From Brevundimonas sp. (GTDB lineage Bacteria > Pseudomonadota > Alphaproteobacteria > Caulobacterales > Caulobacteraceae), in contig JAVHYH010000025.1 in NCBI GenBank assembly GCA_031119155.1, positions 1 to 19,891 of the forward strand: a stretch of 19,891 bases of DNA, read 5' to 3'. Position 1 is the stretch's first letter. Each line of letters begins with the position of its first letter. The position numbers and the translations under genes are program-made. Shown piece after piece: positions 7,292 through 15,271 of the stretch. The notes under the pieces are model-generated. The model ran no database searches and was not told the origin of the DNA. It was given only the letters and a program-made list of their open reading frames with translations.

Positions 7292-8350
7292 TCAGATCGC
7301 CAAGCTGTCGACCAATGTCGAGATTTGTTGGGCGGCGTCTTCGAAATCCCTGCGCGTCATCCCCATGAGTTCGACCGTCGCTTCACAAGGCGGGTTCGCG
7401 ATCGCCCCGCGACGGTAGGCCGGATCATAGTGCTGGGTGATCAGTTCAGTCGCGAGTTCGGCCAACCGCCCGTCGCGCGCCAAGACCCTCCAGCCCTGCA
7501 CGGTATCCTTGCTGTGATGACGCGGCAGGCGGGCCAAGGCGGCGTCGAGAACCTCGGGATCGGTTGAGCCATAGCTGTTCAGAATGTGCTCGACCCGGGA
7601 GGGGAGGGGCGCCGACAGCTGGATGCGCGGGGCGGTCTTCATCGCACGCCACAGCAGCGGCGGCAGGGTGAGGTTTCCGATCCGGCTGGACTCGGCCTCG
7701 ACGATGATCGGCCTGTCGCGGTCGAGACTCTCCAGCGCTGCGTGAAGCCGCGTCTCGAACTGCTTCTGGCTCGGTTGGGCGATGCCGGTCACGCCGAACA
7801 CCGACCCCCGGTGCTCGGCCAGCGCCTCAAGATCGATCACCTGGGCGCCGCCCGCGGCCAGACGCGCGAGAACCTCGGTCTTTCCGGTTCCGGTGAAACC
7901 GTCGAGCAGGGTGAGTTTCAGCCCGCTGTCCGAACCCTCGGAAGGGTAGAGTTCAGACGCGACGAGGCGGCGCCAGGTCTGGTAGCCGCCCTGCAGCTGG
8001 CTGACCGGCCAGCCGACCTGATCCATGATGGTGGCCATGGCAGTGGAGCGTTGGCCGCCCCGCCAGCAGTAAATCAGCGGTTTGAAACCGCCGCCCCGGT
8101 CAGACAGCGAGGTCTCCAGATGTCGGGCGATGTTTCTCGCCACATGGGCCGCGCCCGTCCGTCGGGCGATGAATTTGGACGTCTGCACATACAGGGTGCC
8201 GACCTCGATCCGCTCGGCGTCGTCCAGGACCGGCAGATTGATCGCGCCGGGAATATGGTCTTCAGCGAACTCACCGGGACTGCGCACATCGATGATCGCG
8301 TCATAACCGAGCCGGGCTTTCAGACCCAGCTCCCGGGTCTGGCGGATCAT
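7292..8350 (-). CDS. mnmH: tRNA 2-selenouridine synthase (SelU/MnmH)
   Basis: SelU replaces sulfur with selenium at the 2-thiouridine of the wobble base (mnm5s2U34) of certain tRNAs, using selenophosphate. The N-terminal rhodanese domain has DVRSPGEF (21-28) and the catalytic loop YCWRGGQRS with Cys95. The C-terminal half is a P-loop domain with GFTGTGKT at 151-158. At 352 aa it has a normal family length. Its ATG overlaps the 3' end of selD by 4 bp (8347-8350), so translation is coupled and it receives selenophosphate from its own operon. No selA, selB or selC is seen, so the module looks dedicated to tRNA selenation rather than selenocysteine. Its position in an island inserted in another tRNA-modification gene is notable. 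Confidence 0.95.
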   Translation of the reverse strand: MIRQTRELGLKARLGYDAIIDVRSPGEFAEDHIPGAINLPVLDDAERIEVGTLYVQTSKFIARRTGAAHVARNIARHLETSLSDRGGGFKPLIYCWRGGQRSTAMATIMDQVGWPVSQLQGGYQTWRRLVASELYPSEGSDSGLKLTLLDGFTGTGKTEVLARLAAGGAQVIDLEALAEHRGSVFGVTGIAQPSQKQFETRLHAALESLDRDRPIIVEAESSRIGNLTLPPLLWRAMKTAPRIQLSAPLPSRVEHILNSYGSTDPEVLDAALARLPRHHSKDTVQGWRVLARDGRLAELATELITQHYDPAYRRGAIANPPCEATVELMGMTRRDFEDAAQQISTLVDSLAI

Positions 8351-9399
8351 CGGCTCATCACAGTGACGCCGGCGGATCCGGCCTTGACCCGTCCGACCTG
8401 TCGAACGGCGGAAAAGCCAAGGTCGCGCGCCAGCGTCAGCACCTGTTCCGCCTGGTCCGCCGCGACCGAAATCAACAGTCCGCCGCTGGTCTGCGGATCG
8501 GTCAGGAGGTCCCTCCGCCAGGTTGGCAGCTCACCCTCGAAAGCCACCGCCTCGCCATAGGCGGCCCAGTTTCGCGTCGAGGCGCCGGTGCGCACACCAG
8601 CTTCGGCCAAGCCTTGGGAGGAGGGCAGGAAGTCGGGTGAGAGGCTGTCGATCTGGATGGCGACCCCGGACCCGCGCGCCATTTCCAGCGCATGACCCAG
8701 CAAGCCGAAGCCGGTGACGTCGGTAACGGCATGAACACCCGGGATACTGCTCAGCCGGGCGCCCAGCGTGTTCAGCTGCGTTGTTGAAGCGATCAGGGCC
8801 TCATACCCCGCTGGCTGAAGACGCCCCTGTTTGAACGCGGCGCTGAGGACGCCGACACCCAGCGCCTTGGTCAGGATCAGCACATCGCCCGGCCGGGCGG
8901 CCCTGTTCGTCAGCAGCTTGTCGGGGTGGACCAGACCCAGGGCGACCAGACCATAGATGGGCTCGACACTGTCGATCGAATGACCTCCGGCGATCGGAAT
9001 GCCGGCGGCCGCGCAAACCGACGCGCCGCCTTCCAGAATCTTTCCGATGGTCTGGACCGACAGCTGGCCGATCGGCATGCCGACGATCGCCAGCGCGAAG
9101 ATCGGCGTCGCGCCCATGGCGTAGACATCCGACAGGGCGTTCGTGCCGGCGATACGGCCGAACTCGAACGGGTCATCCACCATCGGCATGAAGAAGTCCG
9201 TGGTGGCGACCAAGGCCTGTTCGTCGTTGAGCCGCCAGACAGCAGCGTCATCCGAGGTCTCGGTACCGACCATCAGGGAGGCAAACGCCGCAGCCTGCGG
9301 CGTGCCGGCGAGGATCGCTTGAAGCTTGTCCGGCGCGATCTTGCAGCCGCATCCTCCGCCATGAGCGAGGGAGGTCAGCGCGGGTTCTGGAGCAGTCAT
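8347..9399 (-). CDS. selD: Selenide, water dikinase (selenophosphate synthetase)
   Basis: SelD makes selenophosphate from selenide and ATP, the selenium donor used by SelU. The N-terminal loop HGGGCGCK has Cys17, Cys19 and Lys20, aligning with the active-site Cys17/Lys20 of the E. coli enzyme; it is the Cys form, not the selenocysteine form. An AIRS-type fold follows, with DDAAVW near residue 50 and TDFFMPMVDDPFEFGRI. Later blocks are GGHSIDSVEPIYGL, LTKALGVGVL and TDVTGFGLLGHALEMA, and the C-terminal domain includes LTDPQTSGGLL. The length (350 aa) is normal. selU follows with a 4-bp overlap. Upstream, the CDF transporter gene ends 96 bp before this start and may share its transcript. Confidence 0.97.
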   Translation of the reverse strand: MTAPEPALTSLAHGGGCGCKIAPDKLQAILAGTPQAAAFASLMVGTETSDDAAVWRLNDEQALVATTDFFMPMVDDPFEFGRIAGTNALSDVYAMGATPIFALAIVGMPIGQLSVQTIGKILEGGASVCAAAGIPIAGGHSIDSVEPIYGLVALGLVHPDKLLTNRAARPGDVLILTKALGVGVLSAAFKQGRLQPAGYEALIASTTQLNTLGARLSSIPGVHAVTDVTGFGLLGHALEMARGSGVAIQIDSLSPDFLPSSQGLAEAGVRTGASTRNWAAYGEAVAFEGELPTWRRDLLTDPQTSGGLLISVAADQAEQVLTLARDLGFSAVRQVGRVKAGSAGVTVMSR

Positions 9400-9495
9400 T
9401 GCGCTGCCGTGTCGCGTCCTGCGGTCGGGGTCAACCGCTTCGTGGGCTGAGATGGCGTTTCCGAAGATGGACTTGGGCCATCCGCTCGATGCCGT

Positions 9496-10146
9496 TCACA
9501 CCGCTGCCCGGCTTTCAGCACGCGCCTGAAGCAGGATCGAGACCGCCGAGTGCAGGAAGACCGCACCCAGCAGAACGCCCGCGACCAGATCGGGCCAACG
9601 CGATCCCGTGAGCCAGACCAGACCGCCCGCCGCCGCGACGCCGAGGCTGTGAACCAGATCGTTGCGGGTGCAGAGCCAGACCGAGCGGACGTTGGCGTCA
9701 CCCTCGCGGTAACGCACCAGAAGCAGGGCGGCGACAAGGTTGGCGGCGAACCCAAACAGGCCCAGCCCGGTGATGACCGACCCTTCGGGCGGCTGGCCGG
9801 TCGCCGCGCGCCAGATCGCATAGCCCAGGACGGACACGGCCATGATCAGCAGGCTCAGGCTCTTGAATACCGCCGCGCCGGATCGAACCTGAACCGACTT
9901 GCCGATGGCCCACAGGCTGATGGCGTAGGTGGCGCTGTCGGCGAGGAAGTCCATGGCATTGGCCGCAAGCGCCGCCGACCCTTGCGCCAGACTGCCGATC
10001 ACAATGGCGATGAAGCCGACCATGTTGATCACGATCACGGCGACCAGAACGCGTCGATAGGCGGGGGACGCGCCGTCGAACTTCACGTCGTGGCCACAGC
10101 AGCCGCCCTTGGGGGCGCAGGTGTCGGGGGTGTCCTGAATGCTCAT
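9496..10146 (-). CDS. CDF-type cation efflux transporter, 216 aa, with Cys-rich N-terminus
   Basis: ATG 10146 has an AAGGGG ribosome-binding site four bases upstream; an earlier start at 10173 would run into the operator. The N-terminus CAPKGGCCGHD (10-20) offers metal ligands. About six membrane segments follow from residue 33. In segment 2, ANAMDFLADSATYA aligns with the HxxxD metal site of ZitB-like proteins but has Asp66 and Asp70. In segment 5, RNDLVHSLG gives Asn162 and His166 where HxxxD is usual. The protein is short and lacks most of the cytoplasmic C-terminal domain. It is divergent from a CadR/ZntR-like regulator, so export of a divalent metal is the likely role; which metal is uncertain. 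Confidence 0.85.
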   Translation of the reverse strand: MSIQDTPDTCAPKGGCCGHDVKFDGASPAYRRVLVAVIVINMVGFIAIVIGSLAQGSAALAANAMDFLADSATYAISLWAIGKSVQVRSGAAVFKSLSLLIMAVSVLGYAIWRAATGQPPEGSVITGLGLFGFAANLVAALLLVRYREGDANVRSVWLCTRNDLVHSLGVAAAGGLVWLTGSRWPDLVAGVLLGAVFLHSAVSILLQARAESRAAV

Positions 10147-10160
10147 GACGCCCCTTCTGC

Positions 10161-10181
10161 ATCCTCTAGTCACTAGAGGAT
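10161..10181. promoter_or_regulatory. MerR-type operator between the CDF gene and merR
   Basis: A perfect 10-bp inverted repeat, ATCCTCTAGT and ACTAGAGGAT, surrounds a central C at 10171. On the minus strand TTGATC (10184-10179) runs directly into the palindrome, followed by a weak -10 region about 20 bases on. This is the stretched-spacer geometry of MerR-activated promoters such as that of zntA. On the plus strand a merR promoter fits TAGTCA (10167-10172), a 17-base spacer and TATTTT (10190-10195), so the regulator would bind its own -35 region. Confidence 0.82.
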
Positions 10182-10201
10182 CAAGCGCTTATTTTCCGGA
10201 C

Positions 10202-10669
10202 ATGACCCGCGCCACACAGACTGACCTTCTGAAACCCATAGGCCGCCTTTCCGCCGAGACCGGCGTGAAGGTTCCGACAATCCGCTTCTACGAGAAGATC
10301 GGCCTGCTGCCCGAGCCGCCCCGCACCGACAGCGACCGCCGCCTGTATGACGACAAGGCGACCCGCAGGCTGGGCTTCATCCGGCACGCCCGGCAGTTGG
10401 GGTTCGAGATCGAGGACATCCGGGCTCTGCTGGCCCTCGCCGACGAGCCTGACCAGCCCTGTGACCAGGCGAACCTGATCGCCGAGCGGCAACTGGCGGC
10501 GGTCAAGGCCCGGATCGCAGGTCTGGAGGCGCTGCGCACGGAACTGAGCCGAATACAGGCCGCGACCTGTGCCGGGGGGCGGGTCTCCAACTGTCGCGTC
10601 ATCGAGGCCTTGGGCGATCACGACGCCTGTTGCGCGCCCCATCCCGAACCGGTGCGGCTGCCGGGCTGA
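10202..10669 (+). CDS. MerR-family divalent-metal sensor (CadR/PbrR/ZntR-like), 155 aa
   Basis: The N-terminal winged helix reads IGRLSAETGVKVPTIRFYEKIGLLPEPPRTDSDRRLYD, then the dimerisation helix. Cys87 sits 36 residues before Cys123, the spacing of the first cysteine to the metal loop in divalent sensors (ZntR Cys79/Cys115). The loop is CAGGRVSNC (123-131). Monovalent sensors such as CueR lack the first cysteine, so a +2 metal (Zn, Cd, Pb or similar) is expected. A C-terminal HDACCAPH adds Cys143, Cys144 and two His, as in some CadR/PbrR proteins. ATG 10202 lies just past a TATTTT -10, giving a very short leader. It should control the divergent CDF gene through the palindrome at 10161-10181. 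Confidence 0.93.
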   Translation: MTRATQTDLLKPIGRLSAETGVKVPTIRFYEKIGLLPEPPRTDSDRRLYDDKATRRLGFIRHARQLGFEIEDIRALLALADEPDQPCDQANLIAERQLAAVKARIAGLEALRTELSRIQAATCAGGRVSNCRVIEALGDHDACCAPHPEPVRLPG

Positions 10670-10737
10670 GCGGCGTCATGTCACGCGCGCCCGTCGGACG
10701 CGCTGCTATGGTGGTCGCCGAGCCTCAGGAGCTGCCG

Positions 10738-11202
10738 ATGCCACCCGTCACTTCCAATCGCCGCACCGCCCTTATGGCTGGGCTCGCGGTCATCGCGATC
10801 CCGACCGCCGCGCTGGCGCAAGGAGCGAAGCGGATCACCGTCTATAAGACGCCGTGGTGCGGCTGCTGCGGCGGATGGGTGGATCACATGCGGCGCGCCG
10901 GCTGGACGGCGCAGGTGGTCGAACTCGAAGACCTGGCCCCCATCCGCGCCCGGCACGGCATCCCCGACCGGCTTTCGTCCTGCCACACGGGCGTTGTCGG
11001 TCGCTACGCCATTGAGGGCCACGTTCCCGCGTCCGATGTCGAACGCCTGCTGCGCGAAGCTCCTGCCGCCCGCGCCCTGACCGCACCCGGCATGCCCGCC
11101 GGATCGCCCGGCATGGAGTCGGCAGGGCGCGAGCCCTACGTCACCCTGCTGATCCTCGCGGACGGCTCCACGCGCACGTTCGGGCGGCACAACGGGGCTT
11201 GA
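10738..11202 (+). CDS. Exported DUF411 metal-associated protein, 154 aa
   Basis: AGGAG (10727-10731) selects ATG 10738. The signal peptide contains NRRTALMAGLAVIAIPTAALAQ-like sequence with paired Arg8-Arg9, possibly a Tat signal. The mature domain has the DUF411 hallmarks: KTPWCGCCGGW (37-47), a later SSCHTGVVGRYAIEGHVPA, then APGMPAGSPGME. DUF411 proteins are commonly found beside copper and heavy-metal resistance genes and are thought to bind metal through the CxCC motif. It follows merR on the same strand after 68 bp and probably belongs to the same metal module. It is an alternative thiol-type metal scavenger in the periplasm to the CDF pump; the partner metal is not shown by the sequence. 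Confidence 0.9.
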   Translation: MPPVTSNRRTALMAGLAVIAIPTAALAQGAKRITVYKTPWCGCCGGWVDHMRRAGWTAQVVELEDLAPIRARHGIPDRLSSCHTGVVGRYAIEGHVPASDVERLLREAPAARALTAPGMPAGSPGMESAGREPYVTLLILADGSTRTFGRHNGA

Positions 11203-11275
11203 GACTCAATCCACAGCGGTTATGTACCAGGCGAGTGTCCGGTTTGGTCATCGACCAGGATGTCTGCTTTTGGCG

Positions 11276-12337
11276 CTAAGCAGCCATGCTCGCAGCGACC
11301 AAGTGCAAACTCTCCGGACGCAGGTGCGTGTAGCGCCGAAGCATTTTCCAGTCCCTGTGACCGGTGACGAGCGCGACTTGTGGGATCTGGAAGCCTGCCT
11401 CGAAAAGACGGCTGGTCCCTTCGTGACGCAGATGGTGGAAGTGAAGATCGACTATGCCGAGGTCTCTGCATGCGCGGCTGAAGGCCGTTCCAGCCGATCG
11501 ATGGTTGAATGGGAAGATGCGCATGTCGGAGTTGGTCCTCGCCGGGCGCTGTTCCTCGATAATTGCGATCGGATCGAAGCCTGAGATCGAAAGCAGCGGA
11601 ATGCGCTGATCATTTCCCGACTTCTCACGCGGGTCCTTGCGGTCGCGTATGGTGAGAATCTTTGTACGGACTGCGAAGTCGTCCCAAACAACTCGGAAGA
11701 TTTCCTCCTGGCGCATGGCTGTGGCGATCGCGAACCGGACCACCGCCGCCATCGGAATGATCTGGCGCGGGTTCGCCTCAAAGTGTGCGATCAGACGCTC
11801 GATCTCTTCGTCTGTGGGGCGGCGGTCGCGTTCGGTGCCTTTTCCGACCAGTCCAAGCCGCTTGAGAGCAATCCGCGCCAGATTAATCGCCTCAACGGGC
11901 ACGGTTAGCCCATGCACCGCGGCGGCGTGAGTGAGCACAAGCTTTATAGCGCCGATGTCGATGCTGAGTGTCATGGGGCCAGCTCCTCCGGCTGCCCGCT
12001 TTCGACCGAAGTCGATGAACAGCTGTCGATCAAGTTCGCCGATCTTCTTCTTACCCAAGCTGAACTTAAGTGATTTCAAGGTCGCCGCCTTGGAGCGACG
12101 GGGAGCTTTGCCGACCGACTTCATGTCTTCGATATGCAGATCGACGAGCTCGCCGAACGTACGGAGACTGGCGGCGCGTGAGGGCGACGGGGTCTCTCCC
12201 CGATCAATTTTGGCCTCTGCTGCAGTGGCCCAACGCCGCGCGTCATCGCGCTTGAGGAAGGTCTCACTAACGTAGCGCCCTTTCCTCCTGACCTGGACCC
12301 GCCATGAGCCTGACGAGAGTTTCGAATACGTCGCCAT
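11276..12337 (-). CDS. int: Tyrosine recombinase, dusA-type integrase, 353 aa
   Basis: Catalyses integration of the island at dusA. The start MATYSKLSSGSWRVQVRRKG (ATG 12337) is the usual N-terminal arm-binding domain; a longer frame to 12415 adds unlikely residues. The core-binding domain spans roughly 55-165. Catalytic residues visible are Arg209 (TAMRQEE), a Lys in RKDPREK (234 or 239), His301 and Arg304 (HHLRH), His327 (TGHRDW) and the nucleophile Tyr336 (RRYTHL). The full set is intact. The gene starts 114 bp from the dusA start and runs away from it. Its upstream region carries the TGTGCA motifs proposed as arm sites, so it may be self-regulated. No adjacent excisionase is recognisable. 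Confidence 0.95.
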   Translation of the reverse strand: MATYSKLSSGSWRVQVRRKGRYVSETFLKRDDARRWATAAEAKIDRGETPSPSRAASLRTFGELVDLHIEDMKSVGKAPRRSKAATLKSLKFSLGKKKIGELDRQLFIDFGRKRAAGGAGPMTLSIDIGAIKLVLTHAAAVHGLTVPVEAINLARIALKRLGLVGKGTERDRRPTDEEIERLIAHFEANPRQIIPMAAVVRFAIATAMRQEEIFRVVWDDFAVRTKILTIRDRKDPREKSGNDQRIPLLSISGFDPIAIIEEQRPARTNSDMRIFPFNHRSAGTAFSRACRDLGIVDLHFHHLRHEGTSRLFEAGFQIPQVALVTGHRDWKMLRRYTHLRPESLHLVAASMAA

Positions 12338-12340
12338 TTT

Positions 12341-12360
12341 CGTGTGCGCTCTGTGTGCAC
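12341..12360. repeat. Tandem CGTGTGCG / TGTGTGCA motifs upstream of int
   Basis: Two direct copies of a CGTGTGCA-like word lie at 12341-12348 (last base G) and 12352-12359 (first base T), immediately upstream of the integrase ATG at 12337. They match the outer motif of the inverted repeats at 87-107 and 12409-12435. Likely recombinase-binding or autoregulatory sites. Confidence 0.5.
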
Positions 12361-12408
12361 TGAGGTGTCGAAAAATCAGAAAAAACGTCGCGCGGCGTCG
12401 TGCTAAAG

Positions 12409-12435
12409 AGTGCACACGCCGCCTCCGTGTGCACT
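12409..12435. repeat. Inverted repeat near the right island end (candidate integrase arm site)
   Basis: AGTGCACACG (12409-12418) and CGTGTGCACT (12426-12435) form a perfect 10-bp inverted repeat with a 7-base spacer. It sits 43-69 bases inside attR, mirroring the palindrome at 87-107, and shares its CGTGTGCA arm. It lies just upstream of the re-formed dusA start at 12451, so it may also affect dusA transcription. Confidence 0.6.
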
Positions 12436-12450
12436 GATATTGCTAGAATA

Positions 12451-13476
<1,026 letters not shown>

Positions 13477-13584
13477 CGATCGCCTGAGGCGGGAATGACA
13501 CAGCGTCGCTTTTGTGGAGCCGGGATCGGCTGACGCGGGAACCCCGGACTCGCGACCTGCATTGCCTTTGCAGGAGAGACAGCC

Positions 13585-13899
13585 ATGCCCAAGCGCACGC
13601 CGACTGCCCAACCCGATCTTCGCCTCGTTCAGGCCCAGGCCGAGATCTATGATCTCATGCGCCAGCCGGAGACCACGGCGGATCGCGTCAAGCGGCTTCA
13701 GCTGGAAGCCAAGGCGCTGGCGGTCGAGCAGGTCGAGGCGCTGGAGGCGGTGCTGATGCAGGCCGCCGCCATGGCGAAGGAGATCGCCGAGGGCGGAGAC
13801 GCCTATCCGGTCGGCGCCCGCGAGATCGCCGGCCGTCTGGCCAGCGACCTGCCGTCGAAGTCCGAAACCCTGAAAGCGATCGTCGGCCGGACGCTCTAG
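13585..13899 (+). CDS. Small hypothetical protein, 104 aa
   Basis: AGGAGAG lies just upstream of ATG 13585, a strong start. The product is mostly helical and Ala/Glu-rich: residues 12-65 read as long amphipathic helices (LVQAQAEIYDLMRQPETTAD, ALAVEQVEALEAVLMQAAAM). It lacks a signal peptide, membrane segment and cysteine. It ends ASDLPSKSETLKAIVGRTL. I know no function. It follows dusA by 108 bp. Its stop codon overlaps that of the convergent YbjN-like gene; both stops share CTAG at 13896-13899. Confidence 0.75.
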   Translation: MPKRTPTAQPDLRLVQAQAEIYDLMRQPETTADRVKRLQLEAKALAVEQVEALEAVLMQAAAMAKEIAEGGDAYPVGAREIAGRLASDLPSKSETLKAIVGRTL

Positions 13900-14408
13900 C
13901 CCGACCGACCCTTTCCGCCATCGGTCTTGGACGGCCAGATCGCATCCGCGACCAGTTCACAGTTGCGGATGAAGCCGTCGAGTTGTCGGCGAATGTTGGT
14001 CAGGGACGCGCCGCCGCCCAGCTCCACCGCTCGCTCGACCACGAAATCCTCGCCGTCAGCCATGTCCGCCACATAGTTGAAGTTCAGTTCGGCCTCGAGT
14101 TCGCGGGATCGCGAGGCGTTATCGACTTCGAACAGGGCGTTGAACGCCAGTTCCTTGCAGCGCCGCTGACCGCCTCGGTCATTGCAATCGCGTCCCAACA
14201 GAATGGCGTGCAGCCAGCCGTCGAAGATCGCGTGGATTTCAAGGTCGCCATCGTCCGACAGCACGACCTCGGTGACCTCGCCCCGTTCGGCTGTGACCAG
14301 GGCGCGAGCTTCGATCTCACTCCAGTCCTGCCAGGTCTGCGCGGCCGCCGAACCTGGCGTCGCAAGAGCGGCGACGATCGCCAGTGCAGCGATGTGACGG
14401 TAATGCAT
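13896..14408 (-). CDS. Exported YbjN-like protein, 170 aa
   Basis: ATG 14408 is preceded by GGGGGAAA and yields a clean signal peptide: MHYRHIAALAIVAALATPGSAAAQ. The mature part follows the YbjN pattern: VTEVVLSDDGDLEIHAIFDG, ELAFNALFEV, RELEAELNFNYVADM, VERAVELGGGASLTNIRRQLDGFI. YbjN-type domains resemble type III secretion chaperones in fold, and exported versions are common in alphaproteobacteria, role unknown. Two close cysteines (RDCNDRGGQRRC) may form a disulfide, with a third in NCELV. It converges with the preceding small gene and overlaps it by 4 bp at the stops. Confidence 0.72.
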   Translation of the reverse strand: MHYRHIAALAIVAALATPGSAAAQTWQDWSEIEARALVTAERGEVTEVVLSDDGDLEIHAIFDGWLHAILLGRDCNDRGGQRRCKELAFNALFEVDNASRSRELEAELNFNYVADMADGEDFVVERAVELGGGASLTNIRRQLDGFIRNCELVADAIWPSKTDGGKGRSG

Positions 14409-14468
14409 GCAGTTTCCCCCTGACGGCAATCCACCACAACCCTTGGGGCGGCGCCAGCGGGGGGCGCG

Positions 14469-14756
14469 TCAGGCCAGCACGTCGTCGTACTCCGGGTGTC
14501 TCCGGTGCCACAGCACCGCATAGCTGCACCGGGGCTGAAGCTTCAGCTTCTCGGTCCGCGCATGGGCCGCCAGTGACTGCATGAAGCGTCCCGCCGCGCC
14601 GCCGCCGCGCAGGGCGGGGTCGGCCTCGACGTGCAGGATCACCCGCGTGTCGTCGTGCACCGCATAGTCGGCGAAGACCACGCGCACCTCTCCCTCGGCG
14701 TCGGTAAAGCCCTGTTCGAAGCGGTGTTCGGCGCGGACATCGCGAAAGGTGGTCAT
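14469..14756 (-). CDS. YjdJ-type GNAT-fold N-acetyltransferase, 95 aa
   Basis: GGGAG seven bases upstream supports ATG 14756. The sequence fits the short GCN5-related YjdJ family: EGEVRVVFADYAVHDDTRVI, HVEADPALRGGGAAGRFMQS (the acetyl-CoA-binding A motif with R-G-G-G-A), and LKLQPRCSYAVLWHRRHPEY. The Cys-Ser-Tyr and H-x-E-Y end are typical. Substrate unknown; members of this family are small single-domain enzymes of unassigned substrate. It is alone, 60 bp upstream of the YbjN-like gene on the same strand, and could be co-transcribed with it. Confidence 0.88.
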   Translation of the reverse strand: MTTFRDVRAEHRFEQGFTDAEGEVRVVFADYAVHDDTRVILHVEADPALRGGGAAGRFMQSLAAHARTEKLKLQPRCSYAVLWHRRHPEYDDVLA

Positions 14757-14862
14757 GCGGGGCTCCCTGACTTTTATCGGCGGACCGACATCGCTCAAAT
14801 CCGCTGGCGGGTCGGGCGTTCCCTGCCGCGACGGGATCGTGAGGCGCCGTGGCGCCGCAGCC

Positions 14863-15258
14863 TCAGGGCTCGCGTCCGCCGGACAGGGCGACGGCGCCCA
14901 GGATGCCCTTCACCGTGAACCAGACCGCCAGCAGCAGCAGGGCGGCCCAGACGACGAAGATCAGGATCACGCCGACATAGAACTGGGCCAGCAGGGCGCT
15001 GACCACCCAGGCGATGGAGAACAGGGCGGCCCAGACGAGGCCGGACCAGAACAGCCGGATCTGGCTGTTGACGTGGCTGCGGCTCAGACCCGTCGCCCGG
15101 CTGCGCGTCGCATAGGCGATGATCACGCCGATGACGGCGGTCAGCCCGCCGCTGGGCAGGGTCAGCGCGTAGAGGATCCAGCTGATCAGCGCCGTCGTCC
15201 GTCCCTGCGTCCCGGTTCCGCCTGGCGCGGCGTCGTCTTCCGGAATCACATGGGACAT
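14863..15258 (-). CDS. Small integral membrane protein (DUF4870-like), 131 aa
   Basis: A polar N-terminus (residues 1-20) is followed by hydrophobic segments around 22-50 (TALISWILYALTLPSGGLTA, VIGVIIAYATR) and two more around 68-115 (LFWSGLVWAALFSIAWVVSA, VGVILIFVVWAALLLLAVWF). The polar loop RSRATGLSRSHVNSQIRLFW is typical of DUF4870-type proteins, whose function is unknown. The start is 13 bp after the stop of the Pro/Glu-rich membrane protein gene, so they form an operon; both carry an LSRSH-F/V motif, suggesting a shared origin. Confidence 0.75.
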   Translation of the reverse strand: MSHVIPEDDAAPGGTGTQGRTTALISWILYALTLPSGGLTAVIGVIIAYATRSRATGLSRSHVNSQIRLFWSGLVWAALFSIAWVVSALLAQFYVGVILIFVVWAALLLLAVWFTVKGILGAVALSGGREP

Positions 15259-15271
15259 GCGCGCGCCTCTC

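Noticed and set aside
7586..8560. A 324-codon plus-strand frame over selU and selD
   Set aside because: Antisense to two certain genes; no start signal or family features.
8347..9399. Selenocysteine-containing SelD
   Set aside because: The active-site position is an ordinary Cys codon (Cys17) and the frame has no internal TGA.
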